Below, piece after piece: positions 27,601 through 36,341 of a stretch of 48,642 bases of DNA. The translations under genes were made by a program, and so were the position numbers. Source of the DNA: Desulfotignum sp. (lineage in GTDB: Bacteria > Desulfobacterota > Desulfobacteria > Desulfobacterales > Desulfobacteraceae). The notes below the pieces were generated by a model. The model saw nothing but the letters and a program-made list of their open reading frames with translations, was not told where the DNA came from and made no database searches. The DNA is taken from assembly GCA_011389575.1 (NCBI GenBank), contig JAABUB010000018.1:1-48642 (forward strand), read 5' to 3'. Positions within the stretch are counted from its first letter, which is position 1. Every line of letters starts with the position of its first letter.

Positions 27601-28326
27601 ATGCCGATAATGCCGGAACCTAACAGCACAGACCTTCTGGAAAAAGAGATACAGTCAGCCCGGAAAAAGCTGTCCGAATATGCCATGGCGTTTGATCTTT
27701 TGACAAGGATCGCCCATTCATTTACGGAACAAGAAACCATTGAGAGCATCCTTGCGGTATTTGATCAGCTTTTTTCTCCCCGGACACTTGTTTTTGTGTC
27801 GTTGTCCCGAAACCTGCCTGACAAGGTGTATGCATTATCGCCGTTGCCCGAAGACGGGGAGGCCATAAAAGACAGATTGCACGGCTTTGCCCGGGAATAT
27901 GCCTGGACAGTCTCAAAACAAGGATTTCAGGTCATGATCCGCTACAAGGACAAAGACCTGGGGGTGCTTGAAGTCGACCATGTAAAATTCCCGCAGGAAA
28001 AGGACCGGTACCTTAATCTGACCTTGTCCATGGCCGGGGTGTGCGGCCTGGCCATGGAAAATGCCAGGCGCTACCAGAAGATCAAAGACACCCAAAAAAA
28101 GCTGAGAAATGAAAAAGAAAAACTGGAAGCTGCCCTGGCTGAAGTCAAAAAACTGAGCGGTTTGATTCCCATCTGCAGCCATTGCAAAAAAGTCAGGGAT
28201 GACACAGGGTACTGGAATCAGGTGGAGGCATATATCCAGGAGCATTCCGAAGCAAAATTCAGCCACGGTATCTGCCGGGATTGTGCAAAAAAATACTATC
28301 CAGGCTATGACCTGTATGAGGAGTAA
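27601..28326 (+). CDS. GAF-like sensor protein with C-terminal Cys4 motif
   Basis: This 241-residue protein has a GAF-like N-terminal half (about 1-170; FDLLTRIAHSFTEQETIESIL, LVFVSLSRNLPDKVYALSPL, GVLEVDHVKFPQEKDRYL), a short coiled coil (KLRNEKEKLEAALAEVKKL), then the module CSHCKKVRDDTGYWNQVEAY with a second pair in FSHGICRDCAKKYYP. I use the ATG at 27601, with AGG six bases upstream; 27595 and 27610 are alternatives. The N-terminal half is nearly identical to the gene at 31949, which ends in GGDEF instead. It follows the methyltransferase gene by 55 bases and may belong to its transcript. Confidence 0.82.
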   Translation: MPIMPEPNSTDLLEKEIQSARKKLSEYAMAFDLLTRIAHSFTEQETIESILAVFDQLFSPRTLVFVSLSRNLPDKVYALSPLPEDGEAIKDRLHGFAREYAWTVSKQGFQVMIRYKDKDLGVLEVDHVKFPQEKDRYLNLTLSMAGVCGLAMENARRYQKIKDTQKKLRNEKEKLEAALAEVKKLSGLIPICSHCKKVRDDTGYWNQVEAYIQEHSEAKFSHGICRDCAKKYYPGYDLYEE

Positions 28327-28364
28327 AAAGATTGACAGACTCCCTTATATTGGAAGAAAAAAAC

Positions 28365-28402
28365 CTATGGCCACAAAATTCAGTTGGATTTTGTGGCCAT
28401 AG
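28365..28402. terminator. 15-bp perfect hairpin between the GAF-Cys4 gene and the next kinase
   Basis: CTATGGCCACAAAAT (28365-28379), an 8-base loop and the exact reverse complement (28388-28402) form a strong stem. AAAAATTT follows on the plus strand and an A-run precedes it, so the T-run lies on the minus strand. It lies 39 bases after the stop at 28326, so ending that transcript is the simplest role. Confidence 0.55.
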
Positions 28403-28475
28403 AAAAATTTGCTGAAAAAGTACGGATGCTTGGATAAGATATGCTGAATGTTAGTGTTGCCAATGGAGAAAGCCG

Positions 28476-31400
28476 ATGAAAGAGATGTTCACCGAAACTG
28501 ATATTATGGCTGAAAAACCGTCCTATGAAGAATTGGAAAAACGAATTCAGGATCTGGAAAAATCAGAATCTGAGCGTAAGCAGGTCGAGGCAAAACTGGC
28601 CGAAAGCGAGGCCAAGTACCGCCAATTGATCGAAAAAACCCATGACATCATCTATTCTCTCAGTCCCGAGGGTGTGTTTACCTATGTTTCACCATCATGG
28701 ACAGTACTGTTAGGACATCCGGTGGCGGATATCGAAGGCCATGCCATCACGGAGTTTATCCATCCCGAAGACCTGCCGAATTGCTTTATTTTTTTGCAAA
28801 AGGTGGTAGAAACAGGACAGCGGCAGGAAGGTGTTGAGTACCGTGTGCGGCATATCAACGGCGAGTGGCGCTGGCATACATCAAGCGCCGCTCCAACCAG
28901 AAATACCGCTGGCATGGTCGCCGGCTATGCAGGTATTGCCAGAGATATCTCTGAACAAAAGCGGGCGGAGGCGGAACTGCAAAGCGCCCATGAACGCACC
29001 CGCGCCATTATGGAATCTGTCCAGGCAGGAATTATTCTGGTGCGCTGCTCTGACAAGGTCATTGTCGAGGCCAATCCCGCAGCGGCGCGTATGGCCGGGC
29101 TTGATCTGAAAGGGTTGACTGGCAAGATCTGCAACCAATACCTGTGTCCGGCCCAAACAGGACAATGTCCCATTATCGACCTGGAACAGGAAGTGGACAA
29201 TGCCGAGCGAACGATCCGCCGTTTCGACGGCACACTTGTCCCCATTCTTAAGACCGTTACGCGGTTTGACATTGATGGGCAGCAACACCTGCTCGAAAGC
29301 TTTGTCGATATTACGGAACTGCAATCTGCACGGCAGGATCTGGAGAAAATCAATCTATCGCTGGAGGCCGCCACCGCACGGGCTAACAGCATGGCTGTGG
29401 AGGCTGAAATGGCCAATATTGCCAAAAGTGCTTTCCTTGCCAACATGAGTCACGAGATCCGAACACCCATGAACGGCGTGATCGGCATGACCGGGTTGCT
29501 GCTTGATACCACACTCGACGAGGACCAGCGGCGCTACGCTGAAATAGTGAAATCCAGCGGCGAGTCTTTGCTGGGCCTGATCAACGATATCCTGGATTTC
29601 TCCAAGCTTGAGGCGGGCAAACTTGAAATGGAGATGCTGGATTTCGACCTGCGGGCCACGCTGGACGGGTTCGCCGAAATGATGGCGCTCAAGGCCCACG
29701 AGAAAGGGCTTGAGTTCCTCTGCGCTGCCGCGCCCGATGTGCCGGCCTTTCTTGTGGGCGACCCCGGCCGCCTGCGCCAGATTCTGGTAAACCTTACCGG
29801 CAATGCGGTCAAGTTTACCCAAAAGGGTGAAGTGGCTGTGCGCGCGAGTATCGAACAAGAAACAAAGACAGACGTCTTGATCCGTTTCTCCGTGCGTGAC
29901 ACGGGGATCGGCATCCCTGTGGACAAACAGGATGCGCTGTTTCAGAAGTTCTCACAGGTGGATGCATCGACTACGCGCCAGTACGGCGGCACAGGCCTGG
30001 GGCTGGTTATTTCCAAACAATTGGTGGAGGCCATGGGTGGAGAGATCGGGATAAACAGCCATGCACCACCCCTTCAGGCAGGCATGAAAGGCTGCGGCAC
30101 CGAGTTCTGGTTCACTGTCTGCCTGGGCAAACAGCCGGAGCAAGCCCGGGAACGTGAGCGTGCCATGTCAGCCGGTCTGTTGCAGGCGGGCATCAGCGGT
30201 GCGCGCATTCTCGTCGTTGATGACAACGCCACCAACCGGGAAATTCTTCGTGTACAGTTTACGGCCTGGGGTGCACGTTGCGGCGAAGCACCCGACGGAG
30301 AAACGGGCCTGGACCTGTTGCGACAGGCCATGGACGCAGGCGACCCCTTTGTTGTGGCCGTGCTTGACATGCAGATGCCGGGCATGGACGGTGAGACGCT
30401 GGGCCGTGCCATTCGTGCCGATACGGCGTTACACGACACCCGTCTATTGATGCTGACATCCCTGGGGGAGCGGGGGGACGTTACACGTCTTGAAGAGATC
30501 GGCTTCACTGCCTATCTCACCAAGCCCGTGCGCCAATCCGAATTGTTCGACAGCCTGGCTGCCGTATTCTCCGGACAGGTGGCGTACAGCAAAAAACCGA
30601 TCCTGACCCGCCACAGGGTCCGGGAGCTGCGCCGCACCAACGTGCGTATCCTGCTGGCTGAAGACAACATAACCAATCAGCAGGTGGCCATTGGCATCCT
30701 CAACAAGCTCGGCCTGCGCGCAGATGTAGTAGCAAACGGTGCTGAAGCTCTCAAGGCTTTGGAGCAGATCCCCTACGACCTGGTGCTCATGGATGTGCAA
30801 ATGCCGGAGATGGATGGACTGGAGGCCACCCGGCAAATCCGGGACCCCGGAACCGCTGTCCGCAATCACACCGTGCCCGTGATCGCCATGACCGCCCATG
30901 CCATGGCCGGAGACAGGGAAAAATGCCTGGAAGCCGGTATGAACGACTACCTTTCCAAACCGGTTGCGCCGGAAGCCCTGGCCGGTAAGCTGGAAAAATG
31001 GCTGAAGGCGGAATCCCGTCCGGATGCAGACACTGGGGAACCGGCAACATCTCTGCCGGAACCGCAAGGCCTGTCTGATATATTTGACCGAAGCGTATTT
31101 GTCCATCGGATGATGGGTGATGAGGACCTGGCAAACATGATCATCACCGGATTCCTGGAAGATATGCCCGGGCAGGTAAGCATTCTCCGGAACCTTGTGC
31201 AGCAGAGCCAGGTGCAGCAAGCCAGAGCCCAGGCCCATAAAATCAAAGGCGCTGCGGCAAATATCACCGCCATGGCCTTCCATGACAGCGCCATGGCCAT
31301 GGAAAATGCCGGTAATGCAGGTGATATGATGGAATTGAACAGATTAATGCCACAATTGGAAAACCGGTTCAGCCAGTTACGGGAGATATTGAAAATATGA
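28476..31400 (+). CDS. Hybrid histidine kinase, BarA-type: PAS-PAS-HisKA-HATPase-REC-REC-Hpt
   Basis: This 974-residue protein opens with a coiled coil ([14 protein letters not shown]), then two PAS domains (about 45-160 and 170-285; the second contains [14 protein letters not shown], a possible redox or metal Cys cluster). The H-box is [19 protein letters not shown], ATPase boxes are [10 protein letters not shown] and [13 protein letters not shown]. Receiver 1 has [13 protein letters not shown], receiver 2 [13 protein letters not shown], and the C-terminal Hpt has [13 protein letters not shown]. It holds a full four-step phosphorelay in one chain. No membrane segments. GGAGA supports the ATG at 28476. 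Between about 28950 and 30750 codon choice looks different (more CGC/CGT and GAC), hinting at a mosaic origin. Confidence 0.93.
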   Translation: MKEMFTETDIMAEKPSYEELEKRIQDLEKSESERKQVEAKLAESEAKYRQLIEKTHDIIYSLSPEGVFTYVSPSWTVLLGHPVADIEGHAITEFIHPEDLPNCFIFLQKVVETGQRQEGVEYRVRHINGEWRWHTSSAAPTRNTAGMVAGYAGIARDISEQKRAEAELQSAHERTRAIMESVQAGIILVRCSDKVIVEANPAAARMAGLDLKGLTGKICNQYLCPAQTGQCPIIDLEQEVDNAERTIRRFDGTLVPILKTVTRFDIDGQQHLLESFVDITELQSARQDLEKINLSLEAATARANSMAVEAEMANIAKSAFLANMSHEIRTPMNGVIGMTGLLLDTTLDEDQRRYAEIVKSSGESLLGLINDILDFSKLEAGKLEMEMLDFDLRATLDGFAEMMALKAHEKGLEFLCAAAPDVPAFLVGDPGRLRQILVNLTGNAVKFTQKGEVAVRASIEQETKTDVLIRFSVRDTGIGIPVDKQDALFQKFSQVDASTTRQYGGTGLGLVISKQLVEAMGGEIGINSHAPPLQAGMKGCGTEFWFTVCLGKQPEQARERERAMSAGLLQAGISGARILVVDDNATNREILRVQFTAWGARCGEAPDGETGLDLLRQAMDAGDPFVVAVLDMQMPGMDGETLGRAIRADTALHDTRLLMLTSLGERGDVTRLEEIGFTAYLTKPVRQSELFDSLAAVFSGQVAYSKKPILTRHRVRELRRTNVRILLAEDNITNQQVAIGILNKLGLRADVVANGAEALKALEQIPYDLVLMDVQMPEMDGLEATRQIRDPGTAVRNHTVPVIAMTAHAMAGDREKCLEAGMNDYLSKPVAPEALAGKLEKWLKAESRPDADTGEPATSLPEPQGLSDIFDRSVFVHRMMGDEDLANMIITGFLEDMPGQVSILRNLVQQSQVQQARAQAHKIKGAAANITAMAFHDSAMAMENAGNAGDMMELNRLMPQLENRFSQLREILKI

Positions 31401-31949
31401 AGATACTGATCGCAGAAGATGACTTGACATCAAGAAATATTCTGGCGGCAATGTCAAAAAAATGGGGATTTGATCCTGTTATTGTCAAAGACGGCATAGC
31501 GGCATGGCAGGTCATGCAGCAGGCTGGAGCCCCGCCCCTGGCAGAAACAGAGGCAAGAGCGCGAGCGGCTCCAGGGGGTTTTGGAAATGGCCGGGGCTGT
31601 TTGCCATGAGATAAACCAGCCATTGCAGATTGCTGCAGGCATGTCGGAAATTCTTTTGTTGGATATGTCAGCCGAAGATCCCGATTATGCACCGCTGCAA
31701 AACATTCAGGCCCAGGTTCACCGCATTGGCAGCCTGACCCGGAAAATCATGCAGATTACCCGGTATCAATCAAAATCATATTTAAAGGGTCATATCGTGG
31801 ATATTGACCAGGCATCCAGTTGACTGCCTTGATGCAATGGATTGTCCTGCGCAGTTTTGTCGGTAACCGATACCGGCACCGGCATCGACCCTGTTGTCAT
31901 GAATAAGATTTTTGATCCCTATTTTACGACCAAGGAAAAAGGATGGTAA
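31397..31949 (+). pseudogene. Relic of a receiver-kinase gene (REC, HisKA and HATPase pieces)
   Basis: A receiver starts at 31397 ([19 protein letters not shown]) and breaks after WQVMQQ, before the phospho-acceptor. A frame change leads to the H-box VLEMAGAVCHEINQPLQIAA and a dimerisation helix ending near 31800. A third piece (about 31858-31949) reads VTDTGTGIDPVVMNKIFDPY then FTTKEKGW and stop, the ATPase N- and G1-box start. The receiver core, the N box and most of the ATPase are lost. It overlaps the upstream kinase stop by four bases, and its own TAA overlaps the next ATG (TAATG), so the old operon coupling persists. Confidence 0.78.
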
Positions 31950-33004
31950 TGCCGGAACCCAACAACACAGCCCTTCTGAAAAAAGAATTACAGTCAGCCC
32001 GAAAGAAGTTGTCTGAATATGCCATGGCGTTTGATCTGTTGACAAGGATCGCCCATTCATTTACGGAGCAGGAAGCCATTGAGAGCATCCTTGCAGTATT
32101 TGATCAGCTTTTTTCTCCCCGGAATCTTGTTTTTGTGTCTTTGTCCCGAAACCAGCCTGACAAGGTTTATGCATTATCGCCTTTATCCGAAGACGGTCAG
32201 ACCATAAAAGACAGATTGCACGGTTTTGAGCAGGAACATGCCTGGACAGCTTCAAAAAAAGGATTTCAGGTCATGATCCGCTACAAGGGCAAGGACCTGG
32301 GGGTGCTTGAAGTCGACCACGTAAAATTCCCACAGGAAAAGGACCGGTACCTCAATCTGACCTTGTCCATGATTGAGGTCTGCGGCCTGGCCATTGAAAA
32401 TGCCAGGCGCTACCAGAAAATCAAAAATACGGAAAACAAACTGAGAAATGAAAAGGAAAAAATCAGGCATCTTTCCATTACAGACAATTTGACAGGCTGC
32501 TACAACAGGCTTTATATCTCGGAGAACCTCGACAGGGAGGTGAGCCGTTCCTTGCGGTACAAACGCAGCCTATCATTGGCAATGTTAGATATTGATCAGT
32601 TCAAAATTGTGAATGACACTTACGGTCATCAATGTGGTGACAAGATACTGGTGAAATTGATAAAGAGGGTAATATCCAACACCCGGGAAAAAGTGGATTG
32701 GCTTGCCAGGTACGGGGGCGACGAATTTCTTCTGGTGATGCCTGAGATCGATGAAAAACAGGCTTTTCATACCTGCCAAAGAATAAGAAAAATTGTGGAA
32801 GAAATGCAGATAGAATGGAAGGGCAGTGTGATTCTCATCACCGCAAGTTTTGGTTTAACCGGGTTCAATCCCGCTGAAGCGGCTATTTCGGTTAATGCGG
32901 AACAGCTCATAAAAGCCGCAGACGAAGCTCTTTACAAAGCGAAGCAAACAGGTAAAAACAGGGTGGCGACAAACTTTATAAAAAGCCAAAAACCGATTAT
33001 GTGA
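31949..33004 (+). CDS. GAF-like sensor diguanylate cyclase (GGDEF)
   Basis: The protein has 351 residues. Residues 1-170 are the GAF-like domain almost identical to that of the gene at 27601; residues about 178-345 are a GGDEF domain (DNLTGCYNRLYISENL, LAMLDIDQFKIVNDTYGHQCGD, WLARYGGDEFLLV, AADEALYKAKQTGKNRV). The catalytic GGDEF motif is intact. The inhibitory RxxD site five residues upstream reads EKVD, so product inhibition through that site is doubtful. It should make cyclic di-GMP. Start at 31949, with AAAGG upstream; its ATG overlaps the relic's stop codon. Confidence 0.9.
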   Translation: MPEPNNTALLKKELQSARKKLSEYAMAFDLLTRIAHSFTEQEAIESILAVFDQLFSPRNLVFVSLSRNQPDKVYALSPLSEDGQTIKDRLHGFEQEHAWTASKKGFQVMIRYKGKDLGVLEVDHVKFPQEKDRYLNLTLSMIEVCGLAIENARRYQKIKNTENKLRNEKEKIRHLSITDNLTGCYNRLYISENLDREVSRSLRYKRSLSLAMLDIDQFKIVNDTYGHQCGDKILVKLIKRVISNTREKVDWLARYGGDEFLLVMPEIDEKQAFHTCQRIRKIVEEMQIEWKGSVILITASFGLTGFNPAEAAISVNAEQLIKAADEALYKAKQTGKNRVATNFIKSQKPIM

Positions 33005-33038
33005 CCGCAGATCCGTATGCAGACAATTCCTGACGCAA

Positions 33039-33162
33039 TGTCACATTTTTGTGAATGTCATATTTTTGTGACAAGCAAGTCTTTTTTCTATAAGCCCTTT
33101 CAAATAAGCTTTCCAAGCATTTATTCCCCGATATCGAAAAACTTTGTCATATTTTTATGACA
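33039..33162 (+). promoter_or_regulatory. Three TGTCA-N8-TGACA palindromes, putative activator sites
   Basis: Site 2 (33056-33073) and site 3 (33145-33162) have perfect TGTCA and TGACA arms; site 1 (33039-33056) has TGTCA and TGAAT and abuts site 2. The spacers are alike (TATTTTTG, TATTTTTA, CATTTTTG). They lie about 100 to 200 bases before the sigma-54-like promoter, the usual range for enhancer-binding activators. They fill the 304-base gap before the chemotaxis operon. Confidence 0.6.
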
Positions 33163-33228
33163 AACCGTGCTGATAAGTCTTTTTCTTTAACCATTTGAAA
33201 TATAAACATAATTGGTTTTTTTTCATGC

Positions 33229-33243
33229 TGGCATGAAACTTGA
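33229..33243 (+). promoter_or_regulatory. Sigma-54 (-24/-12) type promoter of the chemotaxis-like operon
   Basis: TGGCATGAAACTTGA matches the consensus TGGCACG-N4-TTGC with two mismatches and the required spacing of ten bases between the GG and the -12 dinucleotide (here GA for GC). Transcription would begin near 33255, about 54 bases before the first gene. Confidence 0.6.
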
Positions 33244-33308
33244 TTTACTTGTGGTAAAGGAATAGCGTTGCTTGTTAAACCAGGTTACCAAAACGTACCA
33301 GAGAACAG

Positions 33309-33689
33309 ATGAAAAAAATTATTTTATTTGTAGACCGCAGTTCAGGAGAAAAAGGCAGATTTTTTTTACAAGTCATCCAGAAACGACTGCCCGGTATTAA
33401 AATGCATATTTGCCGAAGTGTTCCCTCCTGTGTCACAGAAATAAACCAGACCAAATCCTATATGGAAAATCTTATTATTGTTTTGTTTACAGACAATGAA
33501 GACCGCCTGGATGATCTGTATGAAAAAAAACATATCTTTCAGGACAAAAAAATTGTGATGGTGCTGCCAAAAAAAAACAACCGGAAAATTTCAGCCATTG
33601 TCCACAGATTTTTTCCCAGGTATTTCACCTTTATGGATGATCAATACGAGGACCTGTGTGATGTCCTGAACAAAATGATTATGCAGTAA
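33309..33689 (+). CDS. Unknown 126-residue protein, possibly a degenerate receiver
   Basis: I do not recognise this protein. It begins KKIILFVDRSSGEKGRFFLQ, has a second hydrophobic strand (NLIIVLFTDNEDRLDD) and a third (KKIVMVLPKKNNRKI), an alternation like a receiver fold, but lacks a clear acidic triad and conserved Lys. It is the first gene of the chemotaxis-type operon, 33 bases before cheW. Its AT-rich, Lys-rich makeup differs from the following genes. Confidence 0.6.
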   Translation: MKKIILFVDRSSGEKGRFFLQVIQKRLPGIKMHICRSVPSCVTEINQTKSYMENLIIVLFTDNEDRLDDLYEKKHIFQDKKIVMVLPKKNNRKISAIVHRFFPRYFTFMDDQYEDLCDVLNKMIMQ

Positions 33690-33722
33690 AATGCAGGAAG
33701 AAAAAAATAAAAGGAGAAAAAA

Positions 33723-34232
33723 ATGACTGAAACACAAGAAACATTAAACCAGGCGGTTCAGTCCACCACCCTGAAGACGGGCAAATACCTGACCTTCACC
33801 CTGGCGGATGAAGAATACGGCATTGGTATTCTCAAGGTTAAAGAAATCATCGGCATGATGGCTATTACTTCGGTGCCCAGGACCCCTGATTTTGTCAAAG
33901 GGGTGATCAACCTGCGGGGAAAGGTCATACCGGTCATCGACCTGCGGCTCAAATTCGGGATGGCATCCATACCCTATACCGACCGTACCTGCATCATTGT
34001 GGTGGAAATCGATTCCGATGACATGACCATCCAGATCGGCATTGTGGTGGATGCGGTTTCCGAAGTCCTCAACATCAAAGAGGAGGAAATTGAAAATGCA
34101 CCCTCGTTCGGTACAAGCCTGAGTACGGATTATATCCTCGGGATGGCCAAAATTGACAAAGGGGTGAAAATTCTTCTGGATATTGACAGGGTCCTGAGTG
34201 CAAAGGAGATTCAGCTGCTGGGGGAAACGTGA
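33723..34232 (+). CDS. cheW: CheW-type coupling protein
   Basis: This 169-residue CheW couples chemoreceptors to CheA. Typical stretches are YLTFTLADEEYGIGILKVKE, ITSVPRTPDFVKGVINLRGK then VIPVIDLRLKFG, and VVDAVSEVLNI. An N-terminal tail of about 20 residues precedes the domain. The ribosome site AAGGAG is strong. It lies 87 bases before the receptor gene. Confidence 0.93.
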   Translation: MTETQETLNQAVQSTTLKTGKYLTFTLADEEYGIGILKVKEIIGMMAITSVPRTPDFVKGVINLRGKVIPVIDLRLKFGMASIPYTDRTCIIVVEIDSDDMTIQIGIVVDAVSEVLNIKEEEIENAPSFGTSLSTDYILGMAKIDKGVKILLDIDRVLSAKEIQLLGET

Positions 34233-34319
34233 TCCCTATGGTGGATCTGCGGCTTGAAATTCCGCATAAAAGTGATTGCGTCTGCATCGGTAATAAAAAA
34301 AAGCAAAAGGAGAAAAAAA

Positions 34320-36308
34320 ATGGGTAAGAACATGAAGCTGGGAACCAAATTGATGCTGGGGTTCGGGGTAGTGGCAGTGATAACCCTGATACTGGGTATT
34401 GTGGGATATTACGGGGCCATCAAAGGAGAGGAATCCGTACAGGAGATTGGGGCGGTGCGCCTGCCCAGCGTGGACAGTCTCCAGGTGATTCACGCAGAGG
34501 CGGAAGGCATCCGGGGCTCCATGCGGACCCTTTCCATCCCGGGCCTGGACGATAATATGCGGCAGCGCCAGTACCAGAGCCTGGCAGAGGCCAGAAAACA
34601 TTATGAGGCTGCCTGGAAGGTGTATGAACCGTTGCCCCAGACCGATGAGGAAGCAAGGCTCTGGCAGCAGTTCGTACCGGCCTGGAATGCCTGGCGGGCG
34701 GAAAACAACAAGTTCATGGAGATCATGCAGCAGTGGGACAAGCTGGGCATGGCAGATCCCATGCTCCTGGGAAGAAAGGTGGAATCCTTTACCAAAGACC
34801 ATTACAAGGTGGCGCAACAGGTGCTGACCCTGGTGAACATGGAGACTGATACCGTGTTCACGGGGGGTGAAGATCACGCTGCCTGTGCTGCCGGTCAGTG
34901 GATGGACAGTTTTACAACCGACAATCCGGATCTGGCCGCTGCCATCAGGGCCATGCAGGATCCCCACCACCGTTTTCACCAGGCAGTGAAACAGATCAAG
35001 CAGGTTTACGAACAGGGCAATACAGAAGGTGCCAAAAAACTATACACCATGGAAATGCTGCCGGCCATGCAGGAGGTGTTCCAGCAGTTTAATACCATGA
35101 TCGGGATCATTGACCAGGGGATTTCCCTGGCGGAACAGGGCAGGGCCCGGTTGATGGGTCCTGTGGATACAGAAATGATGAAAGCCCTGGATTTGCTGGA
35201 AAGCATCGTAAAAATCAACCAGGATGTGGCGGCCCATGAAGTTGATGTAGCCCATGACCAGGCTGTTTTTATTGAACTGCTGACCATCGTTGCCACAATT
35301 TTAGGGGTGATCCTGGCCATGGGCCTGGGTTTTTTCATTTCCCGGGGTATCAACAAGACCCTCACCCGCATCACCCAGGGCATGGATGAAGGGGCCAACC
35401 AGGTGGCATCCGCCTCCAGCCAGGTGTCATCCTCTTCCCAGGCCATGGCTGAAGGAGCTTCCCAGCAGGCAGCCTCCATTGAAGAGTCTTCTTCTTCCAT
35501 GGAAGAGATGTCTTCCATGACCAAAAAGAATGCGGAAAATGCCGGTCAGGCAGACACCCTTATGCAGGAAGCCAATCAGGTGGTGCAGCAGGCCAATGCC
35601 TCCATGGAACAGTTGATTCATTCCATGGAAGATATCTCCAAGGCCAGTGAAGAAACCTCCAAGATTATCAAAACCATTGATGAAATCGCTTTTCAGACCA
35701 ATCTGCTGGCATTGAATGCCGCTGTTGAAGCGGCCCGGGCCGGAGAGGCCGGAGCAGGGTTTGCCGTGGTGGCGGATGAGGTGCGCAACCTGGCCATGCG
35801 GGCCGCGGAAGCTGCCAAAAATACGGCGGAACTGATCGAAGGCACCGGCAAAAAAGTCAGCGACGGCTCCAGGCTGGTGACCACCACCAACGAAGAATTT
35901 GCCAAGGTAGCCCAGAGTGCTGCCAAAGTGGGGGATCTGGTTGGAGAGATATCCGAGGCCTCCAAAGAGCAGTCCAATGGCATCGAGCAGGTGAATATCG
36001 CTATCACGGAAATGGACAAGGTGGTGCAGCAGAATGCCGCCAATGCCGAAGAATCCGCTTCCGCAGCCGAAGAGATGAATGCCCAGGCGGAACAGCTCAG
36101 AGATTATGTGGGTGAACTGGTGCTTCTGGTGACAGGAAATCAGAACCACGAAGATACCGCAAGACAGCAAAGACCGGTCAAAAAGGTTGCCCCGGGTTCC
36201 CATAAGCAGGTAACCGGCAGCAAAAAAAAGCTGGAGGAAAAAGCCGGTGAAGTGCGGCCGGATCAGGTCATTCCGTTTGATGATGAAGATGATTTTAAAA
36301 ATTTTTAG
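34320..36308 (+). CDS. Methyl-accepting chemotaxis protein with periplasmic CZB-like motif
   Basis: This 662-residue receptor begins at the ATG at 34320, with AAAAGGAG upstream. TM1 is [20 protein letters not shown], then a periplasmic helical domain of about 280 residues, TM2 [23 protein letters not shown]-like sequence and the signalling hairpin with tip [19 protein letters not shown] and [20 protein letters not shown]. The periplasmic part holds [14 protein letters not shown] and, further on, [10 protein letters not shown], resembling the His/Cys pattern of CZB zinc-binding domains, which are normally cytoplasmic. The C-terminus (DDEDDFKNF) could be a tether for adaptation enzymes. It is the only receptor in the window. 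Confidence 0.92.
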   Translation: MGKNMKLGTKLMLGFGVVAVITLILGIVGYYGAIKGEESVQEIGAVRLPSVDSLQVIHAEAEGIRGSMRTLSIPGLDDNMRQRQYQSLAEARKHYEAAWKVYEPLPQTDEEARLWQQFVPAWNAWRAENNKFMEIMQQWDKLGMADPMLLGRKVESFTKDHYKVAQQVLTLVNMETDTVFTGGEDHAACAAGQWMDSFTTDNPDLAAAIRAMQDPHHRFHQAVKQIKQVYEQGNTEGAKKLYTMEMLPAMQEVFQQFNTMIGIIDQGISLAEQGRARLMGPVDTEMMKALDLLESIVKINQDVAAHEVDVAHDQAVFIELLTIVATILGVILAMGLGFFISRGINKTLTRITQGMDEGANQVASASSQVSSSSQAMAEGASQQAASIEESSSSMEEMSSMTKKNAENAGQADTLMQEANQVVQQANASMEQLIHSMEDISKASEETSKIIKTIDEIAFQTNLLALNAAVEAARAGEAGAGFAVVADEVRNLAMRAAEAAKNTAELIEGTGKKVSDGSRLVTTTNEEFAKVAQSAAKVGDLVGEISEASKEQSNGIEQVNIAITEMDKVVQQNAANAEESASAAEEMNAQAEQLRDYVGELVLLVTGNQNHEDTARQQRPVKKVAPGSHKQVTGSKKKLEEKAGEVRPDQVIPFDDEDDFKNF

Positions 36309-36341
36309 GTCCCACATAATTTTTTGGATAAGGATAATCTG

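Noticed and set aside
28365-28402. Strong minus-strand terminator
   Set aside because: The T-run is on the minus strand, but no minus-strand gene lies downstream of 28402 to need it, so I describe it only as a hairpin after the plus-strand gene.
33039-33162. CRISPR-like repeats in the AT-rich gap
   Set aside because: Only three short palindromes with uneven spacing and no spacer-repeat regularity; they fit activator sites.
33039-33162. CRP-type sites (TGTGA-N6-TCACA)
   Set aside because: The half-sites occur in the opposite order with different spacing, so the CRP consensus is not met.
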